Assembly: GCA_034522155.1 (NCBI GenBank)
Contig: JAXHLP010000002.1
Span: 124,001-188,000, forward strand
From: Salinilacustrithrix sp034522155
Lineage (GTDB): Bacteria > Actinomycetota > Acidimicrobiia > Acidimicrobiales > Salinilacustritrichaceae
Reading direction: 5' to 3'
DNA: 64,000 nt
A model generated the notes under the pieces. The model did not search any database and was not told the DNA's origin. It saw only the letters and a program-made list of their open reading frames with translations. This document shows positions 28,205 to 36,636 of this stretch, piece after piece. The translations under genes were made by a program, and so were the position numbers. Numbering within the stretch: the stretch's first letter is position 1; every line of letters starts with the position of its first letter.

Positions 28205-29088
28205 TCGAAGAACACCCGCTCCTCCTCCGGGACCCGGAGGATCCGGCCGGCCCACGCCCAGCACGCGATCACGAGGAGGACCGCGAGCAGGGTGAGGAGC
28301 TGGCCGTTCGCGGACCGGAACGCGTCGCGACCGTCGCCCACCGACATGCCGGCCACCGCCATGCCGAACGGCACGAAGAGCACGAAGCGTCGAGCGAAAC
28401 GGGCGCCGGCCTGCTTGGCCCGGGCGTCCTTGCGACCCTGGGTGTCCTGGATGCGGTCCTCGGCCAGCGCTTCGAGCCGGTGGTCGAGGTCGCTGCCGCC
28501 CACGGTGTGCGCCACGAGGAGGGTCTCGCAGGTGGCGTCGGCGGTGGGGTCGGCCAACCCCGCCTTGAGGACCGTCAGGGTGCGGGCGAAGTCGGTCGAG
28601 ATGAGCCACTCACGGTGTGCGGCGTCGAATGCCGGTCGCATCTCATCCGGCGCCCGCCGTCCGACCTCGAACAACGCCTGGGGAATCGACCGGCCGAGTG
28701 AGGCGGTGAGGATCCGGATCTCCTCGATCAGCCGGGGCCAGGCCTCCTGGCTGCGGGCCCGTCGGTTGGCCCGGCGTACCCGGTAGGAGGCCAGCGGAAA
28801 GGTGGCGGCGAACAGCCCGATCGCGATCGCAGGGAGGATCGCGCCGAACACGGCGAAGATCGTCGCCGTGCCCAGCACGAACAACGCGGCCATCACCGCA
28901 GCGAACTCGCGGACCCGCACGTCGCCGAGCCCGGCCTGCACGAGCCACTGGTGTACGACCTCGGTTCGCTCCACGTGCCCACCCAGGCGGGGTGCGACAC
29001 CCACGTGACGCCAGCCGAACGCCAGCGCCGTGTACACGTAGTACACGCCCGCAGCGGCGATCACGGCGAGGACGAGGGCGACCATCAC
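28201..29088 (-). CDS. tadB: Tad secretion platform protein TadB
   Basis: This 295-residue type II secretion F-domain protein has an N-terminal membrane helix, a pair near residues 65-105 (MAALFVLGTATIFAVFG, AIAIGLFAATFPLA) and a C-terminal pair; RLIEEIRILTASLGRSIPQA is the conserved platform helix. The start reads GTGATG and overlaps the tadA stop; GTG at 29088 and ATG at 29085 are equally possible. Confidence 0.85.
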   Translation of the reverse strand: MMVALVLAVIAAAGVYYVYTALAFGWRHVGVAPRLGGHVERTEVVHQWLVQAGLGDVRVREFAAVMAALFVLGTATIFAVFGAILPAIAIGLFAATFPLASYRVRRANRRARSQEAWPRLIEEIRILTASLGRSIPQALFEVGRRAPDEMRPAFDAAHREWLISTDFARTLTVLKAGLADPTADATCETLLVAHTVGGSDLDHRLEALAEDRIQDTQGRKDARAKQAGARFARRFVLFVPFGMAVAGMSVGDGRDAFRSANGQLLTLLAVLLVIACWAWAGRILRVPEEERVFFE

Positions 29089-30488
29089 ATCGCCGGTCCC
29101 TGCCGGCTGTGTGGACCGTGGACCTTCTCGTCGATCGCGTCCTGGAAGGATCGGGCGTCCGGGTCCTCAGCCCGCCGCGCCGGCACGGCCTGGTCGGGCA
29201 CGCCCAGCAGGTGGTGGAGGTCGTAGCCGGCTTCCTCCAACGATCGGGCCGCTCGTGTGGGGAGCAGCCCGGTCCACACGAGCGGTTGCCCGGCACGGGG
29301 ACGTCGGAACAGGTCGACGACCGTGAACTGGGTCGACTCGAAGGCCGTCGCCTGGTCCTCCACCGCAAGGATCTCGGTGACGACCGGTCCGTCGGCTTCA
29401 CGCGCGCAGTGCACGACGATGTCGATCGATTCGGCCACCAAGCTGTTCAATGCCGCCATCGGTATCTCGCTCGACGTGTCGGCGAGTTGGCAGATGAAGC
29501 GCAGGCGCGACAGCGCTTGTCGGCACGACCCCGCGTGGATGGTGGTGAAGCCCTTCACCCCGGACGAGAGCGTGAGCAGCAGCGGGAGCGCTTCGCGGTC
29601 GCGCACCTCGCCGACGATGGCCACGTCGGGGGCCATGCGGAGGAAGCCGGCGACGAGGCGACGGAGATCGACCGCCGGCCGGTCGGCCCGGGCCGCCCGG
29701 GTCTGCATGCTCGCCACGTTGGGCAGCGGGACGTCGGCCTCGAAGACCTCCTCGGCCACCACGACCCGCAACGACGGATCGAGCTCGGCGGCGGTGCAGG
29801 ACATGATCGTCGTCTTGCCCGACCCGGGTGCACCGGCGAAGACGACCGTGAGCTTGGCCCGGGCGCACGCGCGGAGGAACTCGGCCGCCTGCACCGTGAG
29901 CATGTCGCGGTCGACGAGCTGTTCGAGCTCGCGGAACGCGACGCCGGTGAACTTCCGGATGTTGACCATCAGGTGGCCGTCGCGGGAGACGTCGCCGTGG
30001 ACGATGTGCAGGCGGGCGCCGTTGTCGAGCTGGGCGTCCTGCAGCCCCTCGGTGGGGTCGAGCTTGCGGTGCGCGCCCGAGGCGTCGTCGAGCACCTTCG
30101 TCAGGGTCCGGATGACGTGCTCGTCGTCGTGGAACACCTCGTCGTGGTAGCCGGACGTTCCCGTGTGGCGCTTCACGAAGATCGCGTCGGGCGCGTTGAT
30201 CATGATCTCCCACACGTCGTCGTCGTCGAGGAGGCGTTCCAGTGGGCCGTAGCCGACGAGGTTGCGGTGGGCGCGGTCGACCACCAGCTCCGGGTCGGCC
30301 AGGTCGTGGGCTCGCAGTCCGCGCCGGTAGTCGCCCGACCAGCGGGTCACCTCCTCGTCGATCAGCTCGCGCAGCCGCGTGCGCGCGGTGTCGTCGTCGA
30401 GATCGAGGCGGATCTCCTTGGCCCGCTCGAGGACCGTGCGCTCGACGAGCTGCAGCGGCGTGGCGTCGAGGTCGTCGGTGGTGCTCAA
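29085..30488 (-). CDS. tadA: Tad/Flp pilus assembly ATPase TadA (CpaF)
   Basis: The 467-residue secretion ATPase has the CpaF N-terminal region (NLVGYGPLERLL, DVWEIMINAPD), Walker A GAPGSGKT at 219-226, the Asp box VVAEEVFEAD and Walker B/His box segments (DVAIVGEVRDREALPLL, GFTTIHAGS). It powers pilin assembly or secretion from the cytoplasmic side. TTG start overlaps the TadZ-like gene's stop. Confidence 0.93.
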   Translation of the reverse strand: MSTTDDLDATPLQLVERTVLERAKEIRLDLDDDTARTRLRELIDEEVTRWSGDYRRGLRAHDLADPELVVDRAHRNLVGYGPLERLLDDDDVWEIMINAPDAIFVKRHTGTSGYHDEVFHDDEHVIRTLTKVLDDASGAHRKLDPTEGLQDAQLDNGARLHIVHGDVSRDGHLMVNIRKFTGVAFRELEQLVDRDMLTVQAAEFLRACARAKLTVVFAGAPGSGKTTIMSCTAAELDPSLRVVVAEEVFEADVPLPNVASMQTRAARADRPAVDLRRLVAGFLRMAPDVAIVGEVRDREALPLLLTLSSGVKGFTTIHAGSCRQALSRLRFICQLADTSSEIPMAALNSLVAESIDIVVHCAREADGPVVTEILAVEDQATAFESTQFTVVDLFRRPRAGQPLVWTGLLPTRAARSLEEAGYDLHHLLGVPDQAVPARRAEDPDARSFQDAIDEKVHGPHSRQGPAM

Positions 30489-31786
30489 CCGGCCACCTCC
30501 TCGTCCCAGTGCCCCAACGACCCGACCGCCACCGGGACCGGCTCGTCGATCGAGCGCGCCGTGTCGGGTCGCGTGACGGCATCGAGCCGGTCCCGCACCG
30601 CCGCGGTGAGCGGGTCGACGAGCGTGGCCGGGAGCCGGGCGCCGTCGCGGAGCAGGTCGTCGAGCTGGCGGCGCTCGGGCAGGAAGACCGGGCTCAGGAT
30701 CGTCTCATCCGGATGGGACGCCACCAGCAGCTCCGTGATAGCCCGAGCGGTCTCGGCCCGCTGGGTCCCACGCCTGGCGGTTCGGTTCACGACGACCAGG
30801 AGGCGATCGGCGTCGACCCCGGCCGCCAGGCAGTCGCGCACCACCCGCAGCAGCGAGTGGACCCCCTTGGCGCCCGGTGTGCCGACCACGACCAACACGT
30901 CGGCCAGCCCGACCGTCGTGCGGGCCAGCAGGTTGCGGTCCTGCACGTCGGCGGATCCGGTGACGGTCTCGTCTTCGAGATCGTCGTCGATGTCGGCGAC
31001 CACGAGGGTGAAGGCCTGACGCAGGCCGTCGAGACCGGCGCGGAGCGCACGAGGGCGGAGCGCGGTCCAGTCGCGGTGCCGGCGCAGCCCGAGCAACAGG
31101 CGATAGCGACGTTCGACGATGTCGAAGGTCAGCGACCGCACGTCCTCGGGTACGGGCGTGCCGGATCGGTGGCTCTCGACGAGCTCGAGCACGCCAGGGA
31201 TCACATCGCGGGCGTCGTGGAGCATCGCCTGGTCGGCATGGAGCGCCAGATCGGCGAGCACCACGGTGTCGGCGTGGGTCACGTCGGCGGCGAAGCCCTG
31301 CGCGAGGGCGATGGCCGTGATCGACCGTCCGGTGCCGCCCGGCCCGGTGACCGCGATGGTCGGCGCGCGGTAGCCCGGTCCGGACTCGTCGCCCGCGGGC
31401 TGGCCGGGGAGGTCGTCGGCGAGGCCGATGGGCGCGGCGACGTCGGCCAGGACCGACTCGAGCGCGTGCAGGTCGAATCCCGACGGGAGCGTGGCCGTCG
31501 CGCCGACCATCGCCCAGTCGCGGTCGGTGTCGCTCACGACCACCACCGCACAGTCGTGCTCGCGGGCGTGGGCGAACAGGTCGCGATCGATCCCGGCCAG
31601 CCCGCCGTCGATGAGGAGGGCGGAGAACGGCCGGCCACTGTCGAGCCGGGCACGGACCTCCTCGACCGACACGGTCTTCACGAAGTCCATCGCGATCGAT
31701 CCCGAGGTGGCCCAACGAGCGACGTCGGTGAACCAGGGGGTCCGCACACGGGCGAGCCCCAGGGCGACGTATCGCTCGGAACGCAT
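30485..31786 (-). CDS. TadZ/CpaE-like localisation ATPase
   Basis: The 433-residue protein has an N-terminal receiver-like part and a ParA/MinD-like domain whose nucleotide loop reads VTGPGGTGRSITAIALAQ. The loop has Arg where the deviant Walker A Lys is expected (GGTGRS), as in several atypical TadZ proteins, so ATP hydrolysis may be weak. TadZ places the Tad machine at the pole. ATG overlaps the previous stop. Confidence 0.78.
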   Translation of the reverse strand: MRSERYVALGLARVRTPWFTDVARWATSGSIAMDFVKTVSVEEVRARLDSGRPFSALLIDGGLAGIDRDLFAHAREHDCAVVVVSDTDRDWAMVGATATLPSGFDLHALESVLADVAAPIGLADDLPGQPAGDESGPGYRAPTIAVTGPGGTGRSITAIALAQGFAADVTHADTVVLADLALHADQAMLHDARDVIPGVLELVESHRSGTPVPEDVRSLTFDIVERRYRLLLGLRRHRDWTALRPRALRAGLDGLRQAFTLVVADIDDDLEDETVTGSADVQDRNLLARTTVGLADVLVVVGTPGAKGVHSLLRVVRDCLAAGVDADRLLVVVNRTARRGTQRAETARAITELLVASHPDETILSPVFLPERRQLDDLLRDGARLPATLVDPLTAAVRDRLDAVTRPDTARSIDEPVPVAVGSLGHWDEEVAG

Positions 31787-32565
31787 CAGTCGTCGCCCTC
31801 GTCGTCGGTCGCGTCCTCGTCCGCCGCTGCCGCGTCGGCGGCGCGGGGCGTGCCCACCAGCGGTCGGTACTCGCGGCCGACGTCCTGGACCTCGGTGCCG
31901 ATGGCGGCACGGATCATCGTGATGTCGCCGGCGGCCTGTGCGTGCACGATCGCTTCGACCTGATCGAAGTCGGCCAGGGCGAGCCGGACGATCACCTGCT
32001 CGCTCCCCGACAGCACCGGGCCCGAGGCCCCGCTCACCTCGAGCACCCGTGCATCGACCGCGACCAGTTCGGTCACGTCGCCGCTCCAGGTCGAGAAGAC
32101 GTCGACCCGCTCGCCGGAATGCAACCGGCCCACGGCCCGGCTCCCCGGCAGGGCGACGCTCACTTCGAGTGCCTCGTCGCCCTCGACGGGAGTGACCGTC
32201 GCCGACGCCTGGAGGAACTCGCCCTCGTCGACGGGTGCGACCACCTGGCGTCCGACGGCGGCCTCGGTGGTGCCGAACAAGCCGCGGACCTCGCCGGGGA
32301 GCTCGACCGCCACCATCGCCAGGTCGTCGGCGGTGATGGTCTCGCCGGCGCTCAGCGACCGGGCGGCGATCAGCACGTCGATCGTGTCGTCGGCCGTCGC
32401 GTTCGTGTAGGCGAGGAAGGTCCCGACGGCGGCCACCGCCATGAGGAGCCCGCCGATGACGGCGCGACCCGAGGGCAGGCCGACCCGGCGTTCGACCCGT
32501 CGCTCGGGTGCACGCGGAACCGCTGTTGCCGCACCCGCCTCGTTCCGTTGTGTGGTGGTCGTCAC
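31786..32565 (-). CDS. SAF-domain protein, RcpC/CpaB-like
   Basis: The 259-residue protein has one N-terminal membrane helix (GRAVIGGLLMAVAAVGTFLA) and then a SAF domain (VLIAARSLSAGETITADDL, GRQVVAPVDEGEFLQ) and the CpaB C-terminal fold (VDVFSTWSGDVTELVAVDAR). RcpC/CpaB supports the secretin or pilus channel. It leads the operon. GTG at 32565 is my choice; the frame is open for another 38 codons upstream. Confidence 0.78.
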   Translation of the reverse strand: MTTTTQRNEAGAATAVPRAPERRVERRVGLPSGRAVIGGLLMAVAAVGTFLAYTNATADDTIDVLIAARSLSAGETITADDLAMVAVELPGEVRGLFGTTEAAVGRQVVAPVDEGEFLQASATVTPVEGDEALEVSVALPGSRAVGRLHSGERVDVFSTWSGDVTELVAVDARVLEVSGASGPVLSGSEQVIVRLALADFDQVEAIVHAQAAGDITMIRAAIGTEVQDVGREYRPLVGTPRAADAAAADEDATDDEGDD

Positions 32566-32636
32566 CGTTCCGACGATCCGGCTTGCCCCGGCATGACCTG
32601 CCCCTTCCGCCTTCTCCCAACCGTGAAGGTGCGTTG

Positions 32637-32642
32637 AGCGTA
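32637..32642 (-). promoter_or_regulatory. Candidate -10 element of the Tad operon
   Basis: TACGCT on the minus strand, 71 bases before the first Tad gene, in a 202-base spacer shared with the divergent HTH gene. Confidence 0.35.
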
Positions 32643-32713
32643 GTCGACGCCAGCGCCGACATGGAAAAGCATCGAACAACTCGAGAGTATGGCAGAAGTG
32701 TGGTCAGTCATGC

Positions 32714-32719
32714 TACGGT
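32714..32719 (+). promoter_or_regulatory. Candidate -10 element of the HTH gene
   Basis: TACGGT follows an AT-rich stretch, 48 bases before the ATG of the small HTH gene, giving a leader of about 40 bases that contains a GGAGGG ribosome-binding site. Confidence 0.45.
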
Positions 32720-32767
32720 CATCTCGAAGGCCGCCGGCCGCTCACGCACGGGTAGGAGGGACCCCGA

Positions 32768-33007
32768 ATGACCGGATCTGTCGACTGGTTGTCGACCGCT
32801 GATGCCGCCAAGTCGTTGGGCATCACCACGCGGACGCTCTACCGGTTCATCAACCAGGGAGATCTGCCGGCGTATCGCTTCGGGCGGGTCATCCGGGTCA
32901 AGCGCGACGACGTCGACGAGTTCATCGAGGCGTCTCGCATCGAGCCCGGCACGCTCGACCATCTCTCACCCGACTCGTCCAGCGCGGACGAGAGCGCCGA
33001 CGCGTAG
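32768..33007 (+). CDS. Small excisionase-type HTH DNA-binding protein
   Basis: The 79-residue protein is a single winged HTH of the excisionase/MerR-like type: WLSTADAAKSLGITTRTLYR, then LPAYRFGRVIRVKRDDVDEF, and an acidic tail. Such stand-alone proteins act as regulators (BldC is a distant example) or phage excisionases; no integrase is nearby. It is divergent from the Tad operon across a 202-base spacer, so control of that operon is a reasonable inference. The ribosome-binding site is GGAGGG. Confidence 0.8.
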   Translation: MTGSVDWLSTADAAKSLGITTRTLYRFINQGDLPAYRFGRVIRVKRDDVDEFIEASRIEPGTLDHLSPDSSSADESADA

Positions 33008-33011
33008 CTGC

Positions 33012-33052
33012 CCCGATCGGGTGTCCCCGATGCCGGCGTCCCCGATGCCGGT
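33012..33052. repeat. Palindrome and 15-base tandem duplication between convergent genes
   Basis: CCCGATCGGG (33012-33021) is followed by GTCCCCGATGCCGGC repeated twice, the second copy ending in T (33023-33052). It fills the 46 bases between the HTH gene and the minus-strand gene, and could form termination hairpins. Confidence 0.55.
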
Positions 33053-33053
33053 G

Positions 33054-33659
33054 TCACGGCTCGATGACGAGCATGCTCACCGCTCGCAGCGGCACCCACG
33101 TCGGCGTGGGTGGATCGCCGCCCACGCGCAGCGCCAGCACGTCGATGCCGGCACTGCGCAGCTCGCCCCGGACGACCACCCCGTCGCGGCTGCGCACGAG
33201 CACGTCCGGACGGTCGGCAGCGATGGGTCCCATCACCGCGTCGAGGGTCAGGTCGTAGCGGGCCGAGCGGTCGCCGCTCACCTCGCCGGTCCCGGGCTCG
33301 GCGCGCACGGCGACGATGTCGTCGGTGCGCACCAGCACCTGCTGGGCCTGGTCGGACCGCACCGCCACGAAGTCGCCGCCGACGCCGACGAGCACGCCGC
33401 GCACGCGATGTCCTCCCACGTCGAGGACCACCGGTCGGTCACGTTCGGCCAGGTCGAGGAGCGCGCCGGCGAAGGTGGCGTCGCCCTCGGCCTGGATCCG
33501 CAGCCAGCGAGCCCTGATCCGCGCCCGGGCCGCCTCGTCGACCACGGCATCGGCCGCCCATCGCTGCAGCGATCGGTCGAGCGCGTCGGTGCCGCCGAGC
33601 AGGTCGCGGGCGACGCCGTCGGCATCCTGGTCGAGGCGGGCTTCTCGGGGCCGATCCAC
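33054..33659 (-). CDS. Conserved-looking hypothetical protein divergent from phoH
   Basis: The 201-residue protein has an N-terminal helical part (LQRWAADAVVDEAARARIRA) and two similar strand-rich halves: DRPVVLDVGGHRVRGVLVGV with ADVRTDDIVAV, and ADRPDVLVRSRDGVVVRGEL with VPLRAVSMLVI. The halves look like two small Sm-like or SH3-like barrels. I recognise no named family. GTG at 33659 lies 8 bases behind a TACCGT -10; a longer frame would run through the phoH promoter. Confidence 0.65.
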   Translation of the reverse strand: MDRPREARLDQDADGVARDLLGGTDALDRSLQRWAADAVVDEAARARIRARWLRIQAEGDATFAGALLDLAERDRPVVLDVGGHRVRGVLVGVGGDFVAVRSDQAQQVLVRTDDIVAVRAEPGTGEVSGDRSARYDLTLDAVMGPIAADRPDVLVRSRDGVVVRGELRSAGIDVLALRVGGDPPTPTWVPLRAVSMLVIEP

Positions 33660-33667
33660 CGGTGTCA

Positions 33668-33677
33668 ACGGTAGGCT
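33668..33677. promoter_or_regulatory. Overlapping divergent -10 elements
   Basis: ACGGTAGGCT holds TACCGT on the minus strand (33668-33673) for the hypothetical gene and TAGGCT on the plus strand (33672-33677) for phoH, sharing the TA base pairs. Both start codons follow within 8-10 bases without Shine-Dalgarno, so both messages appear leaderless. Confidence 0.55.
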
Positions 33678-33687
33678 CCGAGCGATC

Positions 33688-34701
33688 GTGTCCTCATCCT
33701 CGACCCATTCCCGCCCGGAGATCACGACCAGCGTCCACTCCCCGGACACCCAGGTCACGGTCAACGTGCCCGGCAACCATCTGATGGCCGCGTTGTTGGG
33801 TCACCGCGACGAGTTCCTGCGCCAGGTCGAGGACAGCTTCCCGCGCACCGACATCCACGCGCGCGGCAACGAGATCGCCCTCGACGGACCCGATGCGGCG
33901 TCGGTGGCCCGCGTGTTCTCCGAGTTGGTCGTGCTCGTCGACGAGGGCCAGGCGCTCGACGCCAACAGCGTGCGCCGCGCCATCGACATGGTCGTCCACG
34001 ACGAGAAGCCTTCCGATCTGCTGGCCAGCGAGATCCTCAGGTCGGCGAAGGGCAACACCGTCCGCCCCAAGACCCAGGGCCAGCGCCGCTACATCGAGGC
34101 CATCCGCGACAACGTCATCACCTTCGGCATCGGCCCGGCCGGCACCGGGAAGTCGTGGCTGGCGGTGGCGATGGCGGTGCAGGCGCTCCAGCGCGACGAG
34201 GTCGAGCGGATCATCCTCACCCGGCCCGCGGTCGAGGCGGGCGAGCGGCTCGGCTTCCTGCCCGGCGACCTGATGGCCAAGATCGACCCGTACCTGCGGC
34301 CCCTCTACGACGCGCTGTACGACATGGTCGACCCCGAGGGTGCCCAACGCCTGCTCGACCGCGGTCTCGTCGAGGTCGCCCCGCTCGCGTTCATGCGCGG
34401 CCGTACGCTCAACGCCAGCTTCATCATCCTCGACGAGGCCCAGAACTCGACACCCGAGCAGATGAAGATGTTCCTCACCCGCATCGGATTCGGATCCAAG
34501 GTCGTGGTCACCGGCGACACCTCCCAGGTCGACGTGGCCGGCAACCGGTCGGGCCTGGCCGACCTCGAGCGGATCCTCACCGGCATCCAGGGCCTCTCCT
34601 GGATCCACCTGGGGGCGCGTGACGTGGTCCGGCACCGCATCGTGCAGGACATCGTCAACGCCTACGACGTCGACGCCGAACGGGGATCGTCGCAGTCGTG
34701 A
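33688..34701 (+). CDS. phoH: PhoH-family ATPase
   Basis: This 337-residue protein has an N-terminal KH-like part and a PhoH ATPase domain with Walker A GPAGTGKS at 149-156, Walker B SFIILDEAQN and the VVTGDTSQVD motif. The gene precedes ybeY, an almost universal pairing tied to rRNA and RNA metabolism. GTG at 33688 follows TAGGCT directly. Its end overlaps ybeY by GTGA. Confidence 0.95.
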   Translation: MSSSSTHSRPEITTSVHSPDTQVTVNVPGNHLMAALLGHRDEFLRQVEDSFPRTDIHARGNEIALDGPDAASVARVFSELVVLVDEGQALDANSVRRAIDMVVHDEKPSDLLASEILRSAKGNTVRPKTQGQRRYIEAIRDNVITFGIGPAGTGKSWLAVAMAVQALQRDEVERIILTRPAVEAGERLGFLPGDLMAKIDPYLRPLYDALYDMVDPEGAQRLLDRGLVEVAPLAFMRGRTLNASFIILDEAQNSTPEQMKMFLTRIGFGSKVVVTGDTSQVDVAGNRSGLADLERILTGIQGLSWIHLGARDVVRHRIVQDIVNAYDVDAERGSSQS

Positions 34702-35240
34702 GCGCCGAGGGACGGGTGCAGCGGGCCAGCGTGTTCGGCGTCGACGAGCAGCGCGCCGTCGCCGTCGACGTGCCGCGGTGGGTCGCGCTGGCCGAACGGG
34801 TCCTCGACGCCGAGCGGGCCCGGCCCGACGCGGAGCTGAGCCTCCTGTTCGTCGACGAGGCGGCCATGGCCGAGCTCAACGAGCGACACATGGCTGCCAG
34901 CGGCCCCACTGACGTCCTCGCGTTCCCGATCGACGACGAGCCCGTCGAGCGGGGACGCTGGCCCGACCACGGCAGCGCGGGGCCCGACCGGCCGGTCGTC
35001 GATCCCGAGGACCTCCCGATGCTGCTCGGCGACGTCGTCGTCTGTCCCGCCGTGGCCGCGGCGCAGGCAGCCGATCACGCCGGCACGCCCCACCACACCG
35101 GCACCGTCGACGACGAGATCGCGCTGCTCGTCGTCCACGGCATCCTGCACGTGCTGGGGATGGACCATGCCGAGCCGGCTGAGACCGAGACGATGCAGGC
35201 ACGCGAACGGGAGCTGCTCGCGCAGTTCCACACGTCGTGA
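34698..35240 (+). CDS. ybeY: Endoribonuclease YbeY
   Basis: The 180-residue protein carries the zinc-binding HGILHVLGMDH motif and GPTDVLAFPID. It has an insertion of some 20 residues after DDEPVE, common in actinobacteria. YbeY works in 16S rRNA 3'-end maturation and ribosome quality control. It is translationally coupled to phoH. Confidence 0.95.
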   Translation: MSAEGRVQRASVFGVDEQRAVAVDVPRWVALAERVLDAERARPDAELSLLFVDEAAMAELNERHMAASGPTDVLAFPIDDEPVERGRWPDHGSAGPDRPVVDPEDLPMLLGDVVVCPAVAAAQAADHAGTPHHTGTVDDEIALLVVHGILHVLGMDHAEPAETETMQARERELLAQFHTS

Positions 35241-35261
35241 CGGGACGGTGAACGACGACCC

Positions 35262-36524
35262 ATGATGGCCATCGTCACCGCGGTCGCTGTCGTGCTGCTG
35301 CTCTGTGTCGTCGCGATCCTGTCGCTGTGCGAGACCGTGCTCGTCCACGTGTCCGTGGCGAGGGCCACCACCATGGTCGAACAGGGCGACGAGCGCGCCG
35401 AGCGTCTCGTGCTCGAGCTCCACCGCCGGGAGGCGAACCTCGGCGCCGCGCTCGTCGTTCGGCTCGTGGCCCAGGTCGGCGTGGTCGGCTCGATCGTCGC
35501 GCTCGGTCGGGGCGAGGGCTTCTCCGCCGCCATGTGGCTGGCGGTGGCCGCCGCGATCGTCGTGCTCCTGGGTGTGGTCGAGGCGTTCGCCAAGACCGTG
35601 GCGCTGGTGCGCACCGAACAGGTGGCGCCCCGTGTCGCCGGCCTGGTGCGCGCCATCGGGCGGATCCCGCTGCTGGGCCTGCTCGGCCGGGCCCTGTCGT
35701 CCTTCGTGCGCCAGCGCAGCCCGGGCATCGACGACACCGAGGGCCCGCGGGTGTCGGAGGAGGAACTGCTCGCCCTCGCCGAGGTCGCGGTCGAGGCCGA
35801 CGTGCTCGAGACGTCGGAGCATGCACTGATCGAGTCGATCATCGAGTTCGGCGACACCATCGTGCGTGAGGTGATGGTGCCCCGACCCGACATGGTCACC
35901 GTCGAGTCGCCGTGGGAGGTGAGCGAGGTGATGGAGGTCGTCATCCTCAACGGTTTCAGCCGCATTCCGGTCACGGGCGAGAGCATCGACGACGTGATCG
36001 GCATCGCCTACGCCAAGGACCTGATGCGGGCCGAGCGCGACGGCAACGGGGGCCACGCGGTGGGCGACCACATCCGCCAGGCGCGGTTCGTGCCCGAGCA
36101 GCAGCGGGTGTCGTCGTTGCTGCCCGAGATGCAGTCCCAGCAGTTCCACATGGCGGTGGTGGTCGACGAGTACGGCGGTGTCGCCGGCCTCGTGACGCTC
36201 GAGGACCTGATCGAGGAGCTCGTCGGCGAGATCGTCGACGAGTTCGACGTCGAGGACCCGATGGCCGAGCCGCTGCCCGACGGCGCGTTCCGGGTCAATG
36301 CACGCATGCCGCTCGACGAGGTGAACGATCTGCTCGAGGCCGACCTCCCGGAGGGCGATTGGGACACCGTCGGCGGCTTGGTGTTCGGCACGCTCGGCCA
36401 CGTGCCCCACGAGGGCGAGACGATCGAGCTGGGCGCCCACCGGCTCACCGCGGCGCGGGTCCAGGGCCGGCGGATCGGGATCGTCCGCATCGACAAGCTC
36501 CGCGATGCCCACGCCGATGTCTGA
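35262..36524 (+). CDS. CNNM/CorC-type transporter protein (hemolysin C family)
   Basis: The 420-residue protein has a DUF21/CNNM membrane domain with three or four helices (residues 1-150), a CBS pair (VMVPRPDMVTVESPW, MAVVVDEYGGVAGLVTLEDL) and a C-terminal CorC domain. Relatives export magnesium or cobalt. Its position between ybeY and era is standard across bacteria. Confidence 0.9.
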   Translation: MMAIVTAVAVVLLLCVVAILSLCETVLVHVSVARATTMVEQGDERAERLVLELHRREANLGAALVVRLVAQVGVVGSIVALGRGEGFSAAMWLAVAAAIVVLLGVVEAFAKTVALVRTEQVAPRVAGLVRAIGRIPLLGLLGRALSSFVRQRSPGIDDTEGPRVSEEELLALAEVAVEADVLETSEHALIESIIEFGDTIVREVMVPRPDMVTVESPWEVSEVMEVVILNGFSRIPVTGESIDDVIGIAYAKDLMRAERDGNGGHAVGDHIRQARFVPEQQRVSSLLPEMQSQQFHMAVVVDEYGGVAGLVTLEDLIEELVGEIVDEFDVEDPMAEPLPDGAFRVNARMPLDEVNDLLEADLPEGDWDTVGGLVFGTLGHVPHEGETIELGAHRLTAARVQGRRIGIVRIDKLRDAHADV

Positions 36525-36537
36525 CGACCCGGCCACG

Positions 36538-36636
36538 TTGCGCAGTGGATTCGTCACCCTGCTCGGACGGGGCTCGCCTTCGGCGAGCTTCGAGTTGTTC
36601 GGCTGGGCCTCACAACGTCGACGGTCGTTGCCGTGA
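36538..36636 (+). CDS. Mini-ORF 1 copying the Era N-terminus
   Basis: A TTG-started 32-codon frame begins 13 bases after the CNNM gene. It reads MRSGFVTLLGR, identical to the first 11 residues of Era, then GSPSASFELFGWASQRRRSL and a final Pro. Its TGA overlaps the GTG of the next mini-ORF. TTG-CGC-AGT may be the ancestral era start from before the repeat expanded. Translation is unproven. Confidence 0.4.
   Translation: MRSGFVTLLGRGSPSASFELFGWASQRRRSLP

Noticed and set aside
28992..31963. Long plus-strand open frames opposite the Tad operon
   Set aside because: They are antisense to tadA, tadB and the TadZ-like gene, whose Walker motifs and overlapping starts prove the minus strand is coding.
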